This document shows, piece after piece, positions 16,555 to 25,176 of a stretch of 64,000 nt of DNA (the stretch's first letter is position 1; the number at the start of each line of letters is the position of its first letter). Origin of the DNA: DAOUBF01 sp034432795 (GTDB taxonomy: Bacteria > Chloroflexota > Anaerolineae > DSLN01); the NCBI GenBank assembly GCA_034432795.1, contig DAOUBF010000057.1:1-64000 (forward strand), given 5' to 3'. The position numbers were made by a program, and so were the translations under genes. The notes below the pieces were generated by a model, which saw only the letters and a list, made by a program, of their open reading frames with translations, did not search any database and was not told where the DNA came from.

Positions 16555-16770
16555 ATGAAGGTCACCTATCGCAACAAGGAATGGGAGCTACCAGGTCGGA
16601 TGACGGTCCGCGAACTGATCCGCAAGGTGGGCTTACAGCCCGAGTTGGTGCTGGCGGTGCGCGACGGCCAACTCCTCACTGAGGATACGCTGGTGGAGGA
16701 GAATGATCACATCAAGCTGGTCGCGGTCATCTCCGGCGGCCTGGCTGCTTCCTGCGAGGACATCAGATGA
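16555..16770 (+). CDS. ttuB: ThiS/MoaD-like sulfur carrier, TtuB-type, with C-terminal tail
   Basis: The preferred start ATG 16555 gives a 71-residue beta-grasp protein (MKVTYRNKEWELPG...). The usual C-terminal Gly-Gly (VISGG) is present but is followed by nine more residues (LAASCEDIR). Carriers of this family are adenylated at a free Gly-Gly, so the tail would have to be removed before thiocarboxylation, as known for QbsE-type carriers processed by a JAMM protease. The stop overlaps the start of the TtuA-like gene (ATGA), indicating a shared role in tRNA 2-thiolation. The longer upstream open frame is derived from repeats and is unlikely. Confidence 0.8.
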   Translation: MKVTYRNKEWELPGRMTVRELIRKVGLQPELVLAVRDGQLLTEDTLVEENDHIKLVAVISGGLAASCEDIR

Positions 16771-17741
16771 AATGTCATAAGTGCGCCGAACGCGCCGCGA
16801 TCCATATGCGGCAGCACAAGCTGGCCCTGTGCGCCGAACACTACCTGGAATGGCTGCCGCAGCAGACACAGCGCTTCATTGAAAAATACCGCATGTTCGG
16901 CCCAGACGACCGCATCCTGGTGGCCGTCTCCGGCGGCAAGGATAGCCTGAGCCTGTGGGACGTGCTGCTGCGCCTGGGCTATAAGGCGGATGGGCTGTAT
17001 ATTGGCCTGGGGATTGACGGGGGGATCGCCTACTCGGCGCAGTCGTACGAAAAAGTGCTCAAGTTCTATGAGGACAGGGCCAAGGCGCATCCTGGCATCC
17101 GCCTGGAGGTGGTGGATGTGGCCCGGCTATACGGGGCCAGCGTGCCAGAGGCGGCCCACATCAGCAACCGGGGGCGGGGCAAGCCCTGCTCGGTGTGCGG
17201 GCTGATCAAGCGCCACATCATGAACCGCGTGGCCTACGACGGCAGCTACGACGCGCTGGCCACCGGCCACAACCTGGACGATGAGGTCGCCGTGCTCATG
17301 CAGAACACGCTCCACTGGCAGACCGGCTACCTGGCCCGCCAGGCGCCGGTGCTGGAGGCCACACACCCCGGCCTGGCGCGCAAGGTCAAGCCCTTCTGCC
17401 GCTTCTACGAGCGCGAGACGGCGGCCTATGCCCTGCTGCGCGGCATTGATTACATCTACGAGGAGTGCCCTTACGCGGAAGGCTCTAACACGATTTATTA
17501 TAAGGAGTTGCTCAACCAGTTGGAGAGCGCGCGCCCCGGCGCCAAACTGCAGTTCTACCTGAGCTTCCTGGAGGCGAAGGAGAGCGGCCTGTTTGACGCC
17601 GTGCGCGATGAGGTCGTCCTGAACCCCTGCACCAAGTGCGGCCAGCCCACTTCTGCCCCAGGCGAATGCGCCTTCTGCCGCCTGTGGGAGCGCGTGAATG
17701 CCTACAAGGCCGAGGGACGACCGGTGCGGGTGCTGGCATAA
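16767..17741 (+). CDS. ttuA: tRNA 2-thiolation enzyme, TtuA/Ncs6 family
   Basis: A 324-residue PP-loop ATPase. The N-terminus has a zinc site (CHKCAERA, HKLALCAEH), SGGKDS at 55-60 is the pyrophosphatase loop, CSVC and the later EECPYAEG supply candidate iron-sulfur cysteines, and the C-terminus has a second zinc site (CTKCGQPT, CAFC). TtuA in Thermus makes 2-thioribothymidine at tRNA position 54 and raises tRNA melting temperature; Ncs6 homologues act on U34. Coupling to a TtuB-like carrier supports the TtuA assignment and hints at a thermophilic host. Confidence 0.88.
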   Translation: MKCHKCAERAAIHMRQHKLALCAEHYLEWLPQQTQRFIEKYRMFGPDDRILVAVSGGKDSLSLWDVLLRLGYKADGLYIGLGIDGGIAYSAQSYEKVLKFYEDRAKAHPGIRLEVVDVARLYGASVPEAAHISNRGRGKPCSVCGLIKRHIMNRVAYDGSYDALATGHNLDDEVAVLMQNTLHWQTGYLARQAPVLEATHPGLARKVKPFCRFYERETAAYALLRGIDYIYEECPYAEGSNTIYYKELLNQLESARPGAKLQFYLSFLEAKESGLFDAVRDEVVLNPCTKCGQPTSAPGECAFCRLWERVNAYKAEGRPVRVLA

Positions 17742-17793
17742 GGCGAATGTTAAAAAAAATGTTAAAAAAATTAGGAGGCGGAGACCTAAAACT

Positions 17794-18462
17794 ATGGAGC
17801 GTGGCTACAAATGGTTCCCTGTGGTCGTGGCGGTCTTTGTCACCGCCCTGATCACGGCCAACATCATTGCCGTCAAACCGGTGGCCGTGGGGCCGTTTCT
17901 CGTCCCCGCTGCGATCATCATCTTCCCGGTCAGCTACATCTTCGGCGATGTCCTCACCGAGGTGTATGGCTACCGCCGCGCCCGCCTGGTCATCTGGCTG
18001 GGCTTCGCCTGCAACCTGCTGGCCGTCATCGCCATCTGGATAGGCGGGCAGTTGCCAGCGGCGGCCTTCTGGCCCAACCAGGCCGCGTATGAAGCGATTT
18101 TAGGGGTCACGCCGCGCATCCTGGCCGCCTCATTCATCGCCTACCTGGCGGGGGAGTTCCTGAACTCTTTCGTCCTGGCGAAGCTGAAGATCGCCACACA
18201 GGGGAAGTGGCTGTGGACGCGCACCATTTCGTCCACGCTCATCGGCCAACTGGCCGATTCGGCGGTGTTTCTCACACTGGCGGGCATCTTCCCCCTGGCC
18301 CAGCTCCCCACAGCGATCGCCACGCAGTGGCTGGCGAAAAGCATCTACGAGGCCCTGGCGACGCCACTCACCTACGCGGTGGTGGCGTTTCTGAAGCGGG
18401 CCGAGCGCGAGGATTATTATGACTACGACACCAACTTCAACCCATTCCGACTTGAGGCCTGA
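17794..18462 (+). CDS. yhhQ: Queuosine precursor transporter, YhhQ family
   Basis: ATG 17794 gives a 222-residue protein with about six membrane segments, beginning WFPVVVAVFVTALITANIIAVKPV, the YIFGDVLTEVYGYRRAR block and the C-terminal AKSIYEALATPLTYAVVAFLK, which are YhhQ hallmarks. The family imports queuosine precursors such as preQ0 or preQ1. It overlaps queF by 44 bp, and tgt lies 6 kb downstream, so the pathway is coherent. Just upstream is a short direct repeat ATGTTAAAAAAA twice (17747-17771). The open frame extends upstream to 17698 but overlaps ttuA and looks spurious. Confidence 0.9.
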   Translation: MERGYKWFPVVVAVFVTALITANIIAVKPVAVGPFLVPAAIIIFPVSYIFGDVLTEVYGYRRARLVIWLGFACNLLAVIAIWIGGQLPAAAFWPNQAAYEAILGVTPRILAASFIAYLAGEFLNSFVLAKLKIATQGKWLWTRTISSTLIGQLADSAVFLTLAGIFPLAQLPTAIATQWLAKSIYEALATPLTYAVVAFLKRAEREDYYDYDTNFNPFRLEA

Positions 18463-18868
18463 AGAGCGCGAGGGGCTGACACTGTTGGGGCAGAAGGTCA
18501 CCGGGCCGGTGCGCCAACTGGAGACCTTCCCCAACCGCCATCCCGGTCGCCCCTACACCGTCACGCTCACCACCGAGGAGTTCACCTGCCTCTGCCCGAT
18601 CACCGGGCAGCCCGACTTCGCCCGGATCACCATCCGCTACATCCCGGACCAGAAAATCCTGGAATCCAAGTCGCTTAAGCTCTATCTGTGGTCTTTCCGC
18701 AACGAGGGCCACTTTCATGAGCACGTGACCAACCTGATCCTGGACGATCTGGTTCAGGCGCTTGACCCGATCCGCTGCGAGGTGATCGGCGAATTCAACG
18801 TGCGCGGGGGGATCGCCATTACGGTGGAGGCCAAGTACGAACGGGCAACCCCAAGCGAAAGGTACTAA
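18419..18868 (+). CDS. queF: NADPH-dependent 7-cyano-7-deazaguanine reductase
   Basis: The 149-residue unimodular QueF reduces preQ0 to preQ1. The catalytic cysteine lies in EFTCLCPITGQPDF and the QueF signature in ESKSLKLYLWSFRNEG; HEHVTNLILDDL follows. The size matches the short (Bacillus-like) form. It overlaps the 3' end of yhhQ, giving uptake and reduction of the precursor in one transcript; the product feeds tgt at 24034. Confidence 0.96.
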   Translation: MTTTPTSTHSDLRPEEREGLTLLGQKVTGPVRQLETFPNRHPGRPYTVTLTTEEFTCLCPITGQPDFARITIRYIPDQKILESKSLKLYLWSFRNEGHFHEHVTNLILDDLVQALDPIRCEVIGEFNVRGGIAITVEAKYERATPSERY

Positions 18869-18880
18869 CGGATTAGCCTT

Positions 18881-19837
18881 GTGGTTAACGCCATGACTGA
18901 GCAGGCTTCCGCCCCGATGGCTGTTGAAGAAGTCCCGCCCGGCCATCGGGCGGGCTTCGTCGCGGTGATCGGGCGGCCCAATGTGGGCAAATCCACGCTG
19001 GTGAACGCTTATGTCGGCCAGAAGATCGCCATCGTCTCCCCCAAGCCCCAAACCACACGTGGACGCCTGCTCGGCATCCTCACCCGCAACGACGCCCAGG
19101 TGATCTTTGTGGATACGCCGGGCATCCACACGCCGAAGCACAAATTGGGCGAGGTCATGGTAGAGACCGCCCGTCGCACCATCCCCGATGCCGACGTCGT
19201 CCTGTTCATGGTGGATGTCTCCGTCCCGCCCACAGAGGAGGATACCCAGATCGCCGAATTGCTTAAGACGGAGCAGCACGGGCCGGTGATCCTGGCGTTG
19301 AACAAATCCGACCTGCTCCCCCCGGCGCACGTCGTCCCCCACACCGAAAGCTACCTCGCGCTGGTTCAGCCCGCCGCCTGGATGCTGGTCTCGGCCACGC
19401 GCGGTGACAACCGCGATAAGCTGCTGGATCTGATCATTGCCCATCTGCCGGAGGGGCCGCGCTACTATCCACCCGACGAGATCACCGATCAGCAGGAGCG
19501 CGACATCGCCGCCGAACTGATCCGCGAGCAGGCACTGGCCTTCCTGCGCGACGAGGTCCCCCACGCTATCGCCGTGCAGATTGAAGAGTTCAAGGAGCGC
19601 AGCGCCAACCTGGCCTACATCAGCGCCACGATTTACGTGGAGAAGGAATCACAGAAGGCCATCGTGATCGGCAAGGACGGCGAGATGCTACGCAAGATCG
19701 GCGCCCGCGCCCGGCAGGAGATTGAGGCTCTGTTGGGCCGGCGCGTTTACCTTGAACTTTGGGTCAAAGTACGCAAGAACTGGCGCAAACGCGAGGCCGA
19801 CGTGCGCCGCTTCGGCTATGTCGTGCCGGAGAGGTGA
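18881..19837 (+). CDS. era: GTPase Era
   Basis: A 318-residue Ras-like GTPase with G1 GRPNVGKST, G3 DTPGIHTP, G4 NKSD and a C-terminal KH RNA-binding domain including VIGKDGEMLRKIG. Era binds the 3' end of 16S rRNA during 30S assembly. The start is GTG 18881 or ATG 18893. It lies 12 bp after queF. Confidence 0.97.
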   Translation: MVNAMTEQASAPMAVEEVPPGHRAGFVAVIGRPNVGKSTLVNAYVGQKIAIVSPKPQTTRGRLLGILTRNDAQVIFVDTPGIHTPKHKLGEVMVETARRTIPDADVVLFMVDVSVPPTEEDTQIAELLKTEQHGPVILALNKSDLLPPAHVVPHTESYLALVQPAAWMLVSATRGDNRDKLLDLIIAHLPEGPRYYPPDEITDQQERDIAAELIREQALAFLRDEVPHAIAVQIEEFKERSANLAYISATIYVEKESQKAIVIGKDGEMLRKIGARARQEIEALLGRRVYLELWVKVRKNWRKREADVRRFGYVVPER

Positions 19838-19862
19838 ACCGTTTGAGAAAGGAGACGACCAC

Positions 19863-21341
19863 ATGACCGCGACGAAGGAGCTATTTGTCCGCGAAGCCCT
19901 GACGTTTGACGATGTGTTGTTGGTCCCTGGGCGCTCCGAGGTGCTCCCCGCCGACGTGGACCTGTCCTGCCGTCTGGCGCGAGACATCCGCCTGAAAATC
20001 CCGCTGCTCTCCGCCGCGATGGACACGGTGACCGAGGCGCCGATGGCCATTGCGCTGGCGCGGCAGGGTGGCCTGGGCGTCATCCACCGCAACTTGAGCA
20101 TCCCGGCCCAGGCCGCCGAGGTGGACAAGGTCAAGCGCTCCGAGTCCGGCATGATCGTGGACCCGATCACCCTGGGGCCGGAGGCGACATTGGCCGAGGC
20201 CGAGGCGCTCATGAGCCGCTACCATATCTCCGGCGTGCCTATCACCGACGGCGATGGCCGACTCGTGGGCATCCTCACCAACCGCGACATCCGCTTTGCC
20301 CGCGACCATAGCCGCCCGGTGCGCGAGTTTATGACCAGCCAGAACCTGATCACCGCACCCATCGGCACGACCCTTGAGGATGCTGCCGCCATCCTGCACC
20401 AGCACCGCATTGAGAAACTGCCGCTGGTGGACAGCGCCGGACGCCTGAAGGGCCTGATCACCGTCAAGGACATTCTGAAAAAGCGCGACTATCCCAACGC
20501 TGCCACCGATAGCCAGGGCCGCCTGCTCGTCGGCGCGGCCATCGGCGTTGGCGATGAGGGCCTGAAGCGGCTGGCCGCGCTGGTGGAAGCCGGTGTGGAT
20601 GTGGCCTTCATTGACACGGCGCACGGCCACACCCGCCTGGTCTTGGAGACAATTGCCCGCGCCCGCGCCGCCTTCCCCTCTCTGCCCATCGTGGCAGGCA
20701 ACGTCGCCACCGCCGAGGGCGCGCAGGACCTGATTGACGCCGGGGCGGACGCGATCAAAGTGGGCATTGGCGCGGGGAGCATCTGCACCACGCGCATTGT
20801 CGCCGGGGCCGGCGTGCCCCAGATCACCGCTATCGCCGACTGCGCTGCTGTGGCCCGCCCGCGTGGCATCCCTGTGATCGCCGACGGCGGCATCAAGTAT
20901 TCCGGCGATATTGTCAAGGCGCTGGCCGCCGGCGCGGATTGCGTCATGCTGGGCAGCCTGTTCGCCGGCGTGGACGAGACGCCGGGCGAGGTAATCGTGT
21001 TTGAGGGCAAGCGCTACAAGGAGTACCGGGGCATGGGTTCGGTCGGCGCGATGGGTGGCTTCGGCAGCGACCGCTACGGCTCTGGGCAAGGGGACAAACG
21101 CAGCAAGGTGGTCCCCGAAGGCGTGGAGGGGCGCGTGCCCTACAAAGGCACACTGGCCGATACGGTCTTCCAACTCATCGGAGGCGTGCGCAGCGGCATG
21201 GGCTATGCGGGCGCGGCCTCTATTGCGGAGTTGCACCAGAAAGCCCGCTTTGTGCGCATCACCCACGCCGGGCTGATAGAGTCGCACCCGCACAGTGTGT
21301 TCATCACGAAGGAAGCGCCAAACTATCAGAGGATGGAATAG
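19863..21341 (+). CDS. guaB: Inosine-5'-monophosphate dehydrogenase
   Basis: ATG 19863 follows GAAAGGAGA and gives 492 residues; an upstream extension overlaps era and is discarded. The enzyme has the N-terminal catalytic segment (FDDVLLVPGRSEV), a pair of CBS domains, the catalytic loop GAGSICTTRIV and the flap GMGSVGAMGGFGSDRY. It oxidises IMP to XMP in guanine nucleotide synthesis. The palindromic element at 21345 begins three bases after its stop. purB downstream completes a purine pair. Confidence 0.97.
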   Translation: MTATKELFVREALTFDDVLLVPGRSEVLPADVDLSCRLARDIRLKIPLLSAAMDTVTEAPMAIALARQGGLGVIHRNLSIPAQAAEVDKVKRSESGMIVDPITLGPEATLAEAEALMSRYHISGVPITDGDGRLVGILTNRDIRFARDHSRPVREFMTSQNLITAPIGTTLEDAAAILHQHRIEKLPLVDSAGRLKGLITVKDILKKRDYPNAATDSQGRLLVGAAIGVGDEGLKRLAALVEAGVDVAFIDTAHGHTRLVLETIARARAAFPSLPIVAGNVATAEGAQDLIDAGADAIKVGIGAGSICTTRIVAGAGVPQITAIADCAAVARPRGIPVIADGGIKYSGDIVKALAAGADCVMLGSLFAGVDETPGEVIVFEGKRYKEYRGMGSVGAMGGFGSDRYGSGQGDKRSKVVPEGVEGRVPYKGTLADTVFQLIGGVRSGMGYAGAASIAELHQKARFVRITHAGLIESHPHSVFITKEAPNYQRME

Positions 21342-21344
21342 AAG

Positions 21345-21469
21345 CTCAGTAGATCACCGAACTGTCACCCCCTCCCTGCCCCTCCCCCACAAGGGGGGGA
21401 GGGAATATGCCCCTTCCCCCCCTTGCGGGGGAGGGTTGGGGTGGGGGGGTAAATCTGCGATCTACTGAG
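21345..21469. mobile_element. MITE-like palindromic element with CTCAGTAGATC ends
   Basis: The element has 11-bp perfect terminal inverted repeats, CTCAGTAGATC at 21345-21355 and GATCTACTGAG at 21459-21469. Between them lie alternating C-rich and G-rich arms (CCCTCCCTGCCCCTCCCCC; TTGCGGGGGAGGGTTGGGG) able to pair. It has no coding potential and carries no transposase. A related right end occurs at 12077-12087. Confidence 0.65.
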
Positions 21470-21606
21470 GCTAGGGAATCATGGGGGATGGCTGAACGCC
21501 GCGATGAGGGCACAGTCAGCCTTGAAGAAGTCAAACAACGTCTGAAGTAAGATAAGCTTCTTACGGAGCGATAGACACTATAACATGCGGGCTTAGGCGA
21601 ATATCT

Positions 21607-22980
21607 ATGGCAGACCTGTACCAATCCCCCTTCTCCTGGCGTTACGGCAGCGAGGAGATGCGCCGCCTGTGGGCCGAAGAGCACCGCCGCAGGCTGTGGC
21701 GGCGCATCTGGGTGGCGCTGGCCGAGGCCCAGGCCCAGGCCGGCCTGGTCACCCCCGCCCAGGTCGCCGACCTGCGCGCCCACCAGGACGAGATAGACCT
21801 GGCCCGCGCTCAGGCAATTGAGGCCGAGATTGGCCACGATGTCATGGCCGAGGTGCGCACCTACGCCGGGCAATGCCCGGTCGGGGGCGGCATCATCCAC
21901 CTGGGCGCGACCAGCGCCGACATCACCGACAACGCCGACGTCCTGCAACAGCGCGAGGCCCTGCGCCTGGTGCGGGCGCGGCTCGTGGCCGTCCTGAACG
22001 CCTTCGCCGTCCAGATCCGCCGCACCCGTGACCTCGCCTGCATCGCTTACACGCACCTGCAACCCGCCGAGCCTACGACTGTAGGCTACCGTCTCTGCCT
22101 GTACGCCCAGGACCTCCTGGCCGATCTGGACGCATTGGACGCAACGCTGGCGTCGTTGAAGGGCAAAGGGCTGAAAGGCGCGGTGGGCACCGGCGCATCT
22201 TATGCCCATTTGCTCGCCGACCGTGACATCACAGCGGCAGAGTTGGAGGCCCAGGTGATGGCCCGGCTGGGGCTGGAGGCCTTCCCCGTGACCGGCCAGA
22301 CCTACCCGCGCAAACAGGACTGGCGCGTTCTGAACGTCCTGGCGGGCATTGCGGCCAGCCTGCACAAGTTCGCCTTTGACCTGCGCCTACTGCAATCGCC
22401 GGCCTTTGGCGAGATGGCCGAACCGTTCGGCGCCAGGCAGGTCGGCTCCTCGGCCATGCCCTTCAAGCGCAACCCGGTCAATGCCGAGAAGCTCTGCTCG
22501 CTGGCCCGCTTCGTCGCCGCCCTGCCCGCCGTCGCCTGGGAGAACGCGGCCCTCTCCCTGCTGGAGCGCACCCTGGACGATTCGGCCAACCGCCGCCTGA
22601 TCCTGCCGGAAGCGTTCCTGGCGACCGACGAGATGCTGCTGACGGCGGAGCGGCTGGTGCGCGGCCTGGTCATAGACGCCGATGCCTGCCGCCGCAACCT
22701 GGCCCGCTATAGCGCCCTGGCGGGCCTGGAACCGCTCCTCATGGAGCTTGTCCGCGCCGGGGCCGACCGCCAGACGATGCACGAGCGGCTGCGGACACAC
22801 AGCCAGGCCACCTCTGGCGATGCGCTGATCGCGGCCCTGGCCGCCGACCCGGAACTGACACGCTATCTCGCGCCGGAACGCATCCGCGCTGCGTTGGCCC
22901 AGACCGAGGCCCACGTCGGCGACGCCGCGGCGCGTTGCGACGCTATCATTAAGCGCATAGAAGCCCTATCAACCCTCTGA
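21607..22980 (+). CDS. purB: Adenylosuccinate lyase
   Basis: The 457-residue fumarase/aspartase-superfamily lyase contains TSADITDNAD, the HLQPAEPTTVG region and the signature GSSAMPFKRNPVNAEK. It cleaves SAICAR and adenylosuccinate, releasing fumarate, in two steps of purine synthesis. Between guaB and this gene is the 125-bp palindromic element and about 130 bp with no clear ORF. The family length is typical. Confidence 0.95.
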   Translation: MADLYQSPFSWRYGSEEMRRLWAEEHRRRLWRRIWVALAEAQAQAGLVTPAQVADLRAHQDEIDLARAQAIEAEIGHDVMAEVRTYAGQCPVGGGIIHLGATSADITDNADVLQQREALRLVRARLVAVLNAFAVQIRRTRDLACIAYTHLQPAEPTTVGYRLCLYAQDLLADLDALDATLASLKGKGLKGAVGTGASYAHLLADRDITAAELEAQVMARLGLEAFPVTGQTYPRKQDWRVLNVLAGIAASLHKFAFDLRLLQSPAFGEMAEPFGARQVGSSAMPFKRNPVNAEKLCSLARFVAALPAVAWENAALSLLERTLDDSANRRLILPEAFLATDEMLLTAERLVRGLVIDADACRRNLARYSALAGLEPLLMELVRAGADRQTMHERLRTHSQATSGDALIAALAADPELTRYLAPERIRAALAQTEAHVGDAAARCDAIIKRIEALSTL

Positions 22981-22992
22981 GAGGAGGTTTTC

Positions 22993-23937
22993 ATGCGAAT
23001 TGCTGTCTTCGGTACGGGTGGCGTAGGAGGCTATTTTGGTGGGCGGCTGGCCCAGGCGGGCGAGGAGGTCATCTTCATCGCCCGCGGCGAGCACCTGCGA
23101 GCGATACGCGAACGCGGCCTGCGCGTGGACAGCATTAAAGGCGACTTCGTCATCCAGCCGGCGCAGGCGACCGACAACCCGGCGGAGGTCGGGCCAGTGG
23201 ACGCCATCCTGGTGGGCGTCAAGGCCTGGGACGTGCCGGAAGCTGCCCGGCTCATGCGCCCCATGGTGGGGCCAGAGACGTTCGTCGTGCCCCTGGAGAA
23301 CGGCGTGGAAGCACCCGACCAACTGGCTGAGGTCCTGGGCCGAGAGCACGTCCTGGGTGGCCTGTGCAAGATCATCAGCGCCATCGTCGCCCCCGGCCAT
23401 ATCCGCCACGCCGGGATTGATCCCTACATCGCCTTTGGTGAACTGGACGGGCGCAAGAGTGAACGCGCCGAACGGCTGCGCCAGGCCTTCGCCAGAGCTA
23501 CAGGCGTTACAGCAGAGGTCTCCGACGACATCCAGGCGGCCATGTGGGAGAAGTTTGTGTTCATCGCCGCCATCAGCGGAGTGGGCGCGGTGACCCGCGC
23601 GCCAGCAGGGGTGATCCGCAGCCTGCCGGAGACGCGCCAGATGCTGGAGCAGGCCATGCGCGAAATCCTGGCCGTGGCGCGGGCGCGCGGCGTGGCCCTG
23701 TCAGATGAGGTCATCCCCCAGACGATGGCCTTCATTGACGCCTTGCCGACCAACGGCACGGCCTCCATGCAGCGCGACATCATCGCCGGGCGGCCCTCGG
23801 AGTTGGACTACCAGAACGGAACGGTGGCCCGCCTGGGTCGGGAATTGGGCGTGCCCACGCCGGTCAACGCCTTCATCTACGCCAGCCTGTTGCCCCAGGA
23901 ACTGCGCGCTCGCGGCAAGGTGGAGTTCTCTATCTGA
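22993..23937 (+). CDS. panE: 2-dehydropantoate 2-reductase (ketopantoate reductase family)
   Basis: GAGGAGG precedes ATG 22993. The 314-residue protein has the NADP-binding GTGGVGGYFGGRLA, the central VKAWD region, and the catalytic segment AAMWEKFVFIAAISG plus the C-terminal RPSELDYQNG. It reduces ketopantoate to pantoate for coenzyme A synthesis, although the ApbA/PanE family includes members of uncertain substrate. It sits 12 bp after purB. Confidence 0.9.
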   Translation: MRIAVFGTGGVGGYFGGRLAQAGEEVIFIARGEHLRAIRERGLRVDSIKGDFVIQPAQATDNPAEVGPVDAILVGVKAWDVPEAARLMRPMVGPETFVVPLENGVEAPDQLAEVLGREHVLGGLCKIISAIVAPGHIRHAGIDPYIAFGELDGRKSERAERLRQAFARATGVTAEVSDDIQAAMWEKFVFIAAISGVGAVTRAPAGVIRSLPETRQMLEQAMREILAVARARGVALSDEVIPQTMAFIDALPTNGTASMQRDIIAGRPSELDYQNGTVARLGRELGVPTPVNAFIYASLLPQELRARGKVEFSI

Positions 23938-23939
23938 AA

Positions 23940-24009
23940 AACGACGGACGACAGAGGACGCAGGACGGCCCAGTACCGGGCTTTAGCCCGGTTCCGTCCT
24001 CCGTCGGGC
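23940..24009. repeat. Inverted heptanucleotide array before tgt
   Basis: Left half GACGGAC GACAGAG GACGCAG GACGG, an inner hairpin of ACCGGGCTTTAGCCCGGT, then right half TTCCGTCCTCCGTCGGG. This is a nested palindrome of the period-7 family. Confidence 0.85.
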
Positions 24010-24033
24010 GCGAAGCACTCAATTGTAACAACG

Positions 24034-25176
24034 ATGCCAGACAACTCACCCGTCTCTTTTGAACTCCTGGCCCGGCGGGGACGCGCCCGCGCCGGCATCT
24101 TGCACACCCCGCACGGCGATGTCCCCACGCCGGTGTTTATGCCCGTCGGTACGCAGGCCACCGTCAAAACCATGTCCCCACGCGATCTACGCGAGGTCGG
24201 TGCCAGCCTCATCCTGGCGAACACCTACCATCTCTACCTGCGCCCCGGCGCCGAGACGGTGGCGAAGCTGGGCGGTCTGCACCGCTTCATGAGTTGGGAC
24301 GGCCCCATCCTCACCGATAGCGGCGGCTTTCAGATTTTCAGCCTGCAGGCATTGCGCCAGGTGGATGAGGACGGCGTGACCTTCCGCTCCCACCTGGACG
24401 GTTCGCTCCACCGCTTCACGCCGGAGTTGGTCATCGCTGTCCAGGAGCAGCTTGGCGCCGACATCATCATGGCCCTGGACGAGTGCCCCAATCCGCACGA
24501 CTACGCCTATAACGTCGCCGCGCTGGAGCGCACCCACCGCTGGGCCGAGCGCTGCCTGCGCGCCCACACTCGCCCCGATCAGGCGCTTTTCGGCATCGTC
24601 CAGGGCGGCGTCTTCCCCGACCTGCGGGCGCAGAGCGCGGCCTTCCTCACCCGCCTGGATTTCCCCGGCTATGGCATCGGCGGGCTGTCCGTCGGCGAGA
24701 CCAAGGCCGAGATGCACGCCATGCTGGACCTGCTGGACACGCTCCTACCGCCGGAGAAACCCCGTTACCTCATGGGCGTGGGCACGCCGGAGGACCTGCT
24801 CGCCTGTGTGGTTCGCGGCGTAGACATGTTTGATTCTGTACTGCCCACGCGCCTGGCCCGGCACCGCGCTGCCCTCACCCGCACAGGCCGTATTAACCTG
24901 CGCAACGCCCGCTACGCCGAGGACCCCGGGCCGTTGGAACCGGGCTGCACCTGCTATACCTGCCAGACTTTTTCACTCGCTTATCTCCATCACCTGGTCA
25001 AAGCCGACGAAATCCTCGGCCTGCACTTGCTGACCATTCACAACCTGCACCTGATGCTGACCGTTGCCCGCGAGATCCGCGAAGCGATTCTGAACCCGGC
25101 AGCACACGACATCCTCTCCCATGCAAGTGCTCAGGATGACATTTCCGTATCCCCTGCTCAGGTGAACCCTTCATGA
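24034..25176 (+). CDS. tgt: tRNA-guanine transglycosylase
   Basis: A 380-residue bacterial TGT. LTDSGGFQIFSL contains the aspartate involved in base recognition and DMFDSVLPTRLARH contains the second active-site aspartate. The zinc site is CTCYTCQTF with a downstream histidine pair (YLHHLV). It exchanges guanine 34 for preQ1 in tRNAs with GUN anticodons, linking to yhhQ and queF. Its 3' end overlaps the uppP start. Confidence 0.97.
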   Translation: MPDNSPVSFELLARRGRARAGILHTPHGDVPTPVFMPVGTQATVKTMSPRDLREVGASLILANTYHLYLRPGAETVAKLGGLHRFMSWDGPILTDSGGFQIFSLQALRQVDEDGVTFRSHLDGSLHRFTPELVIAVQEQLGADIIMALDECPNPHDYAYNVAALERTHRWAERCLRAHTRPDQALFGIVQGGVFPDLRAQSAAFLTRLDFPGYGIGGLSVGETKAEMHAMLDLLDTLLPPEKPRYLMGVGTPEDLLACVVRGVDMFDSVLPTRLARHRAALTRTGRINLRNARYAEDPGPLEPGCTCYTCQTFSLAYLHHLVKADEILGLHLLTIHNLHLMLTVAREIREAILNPAAHDILSHASAQDDISVSPAQVNPS

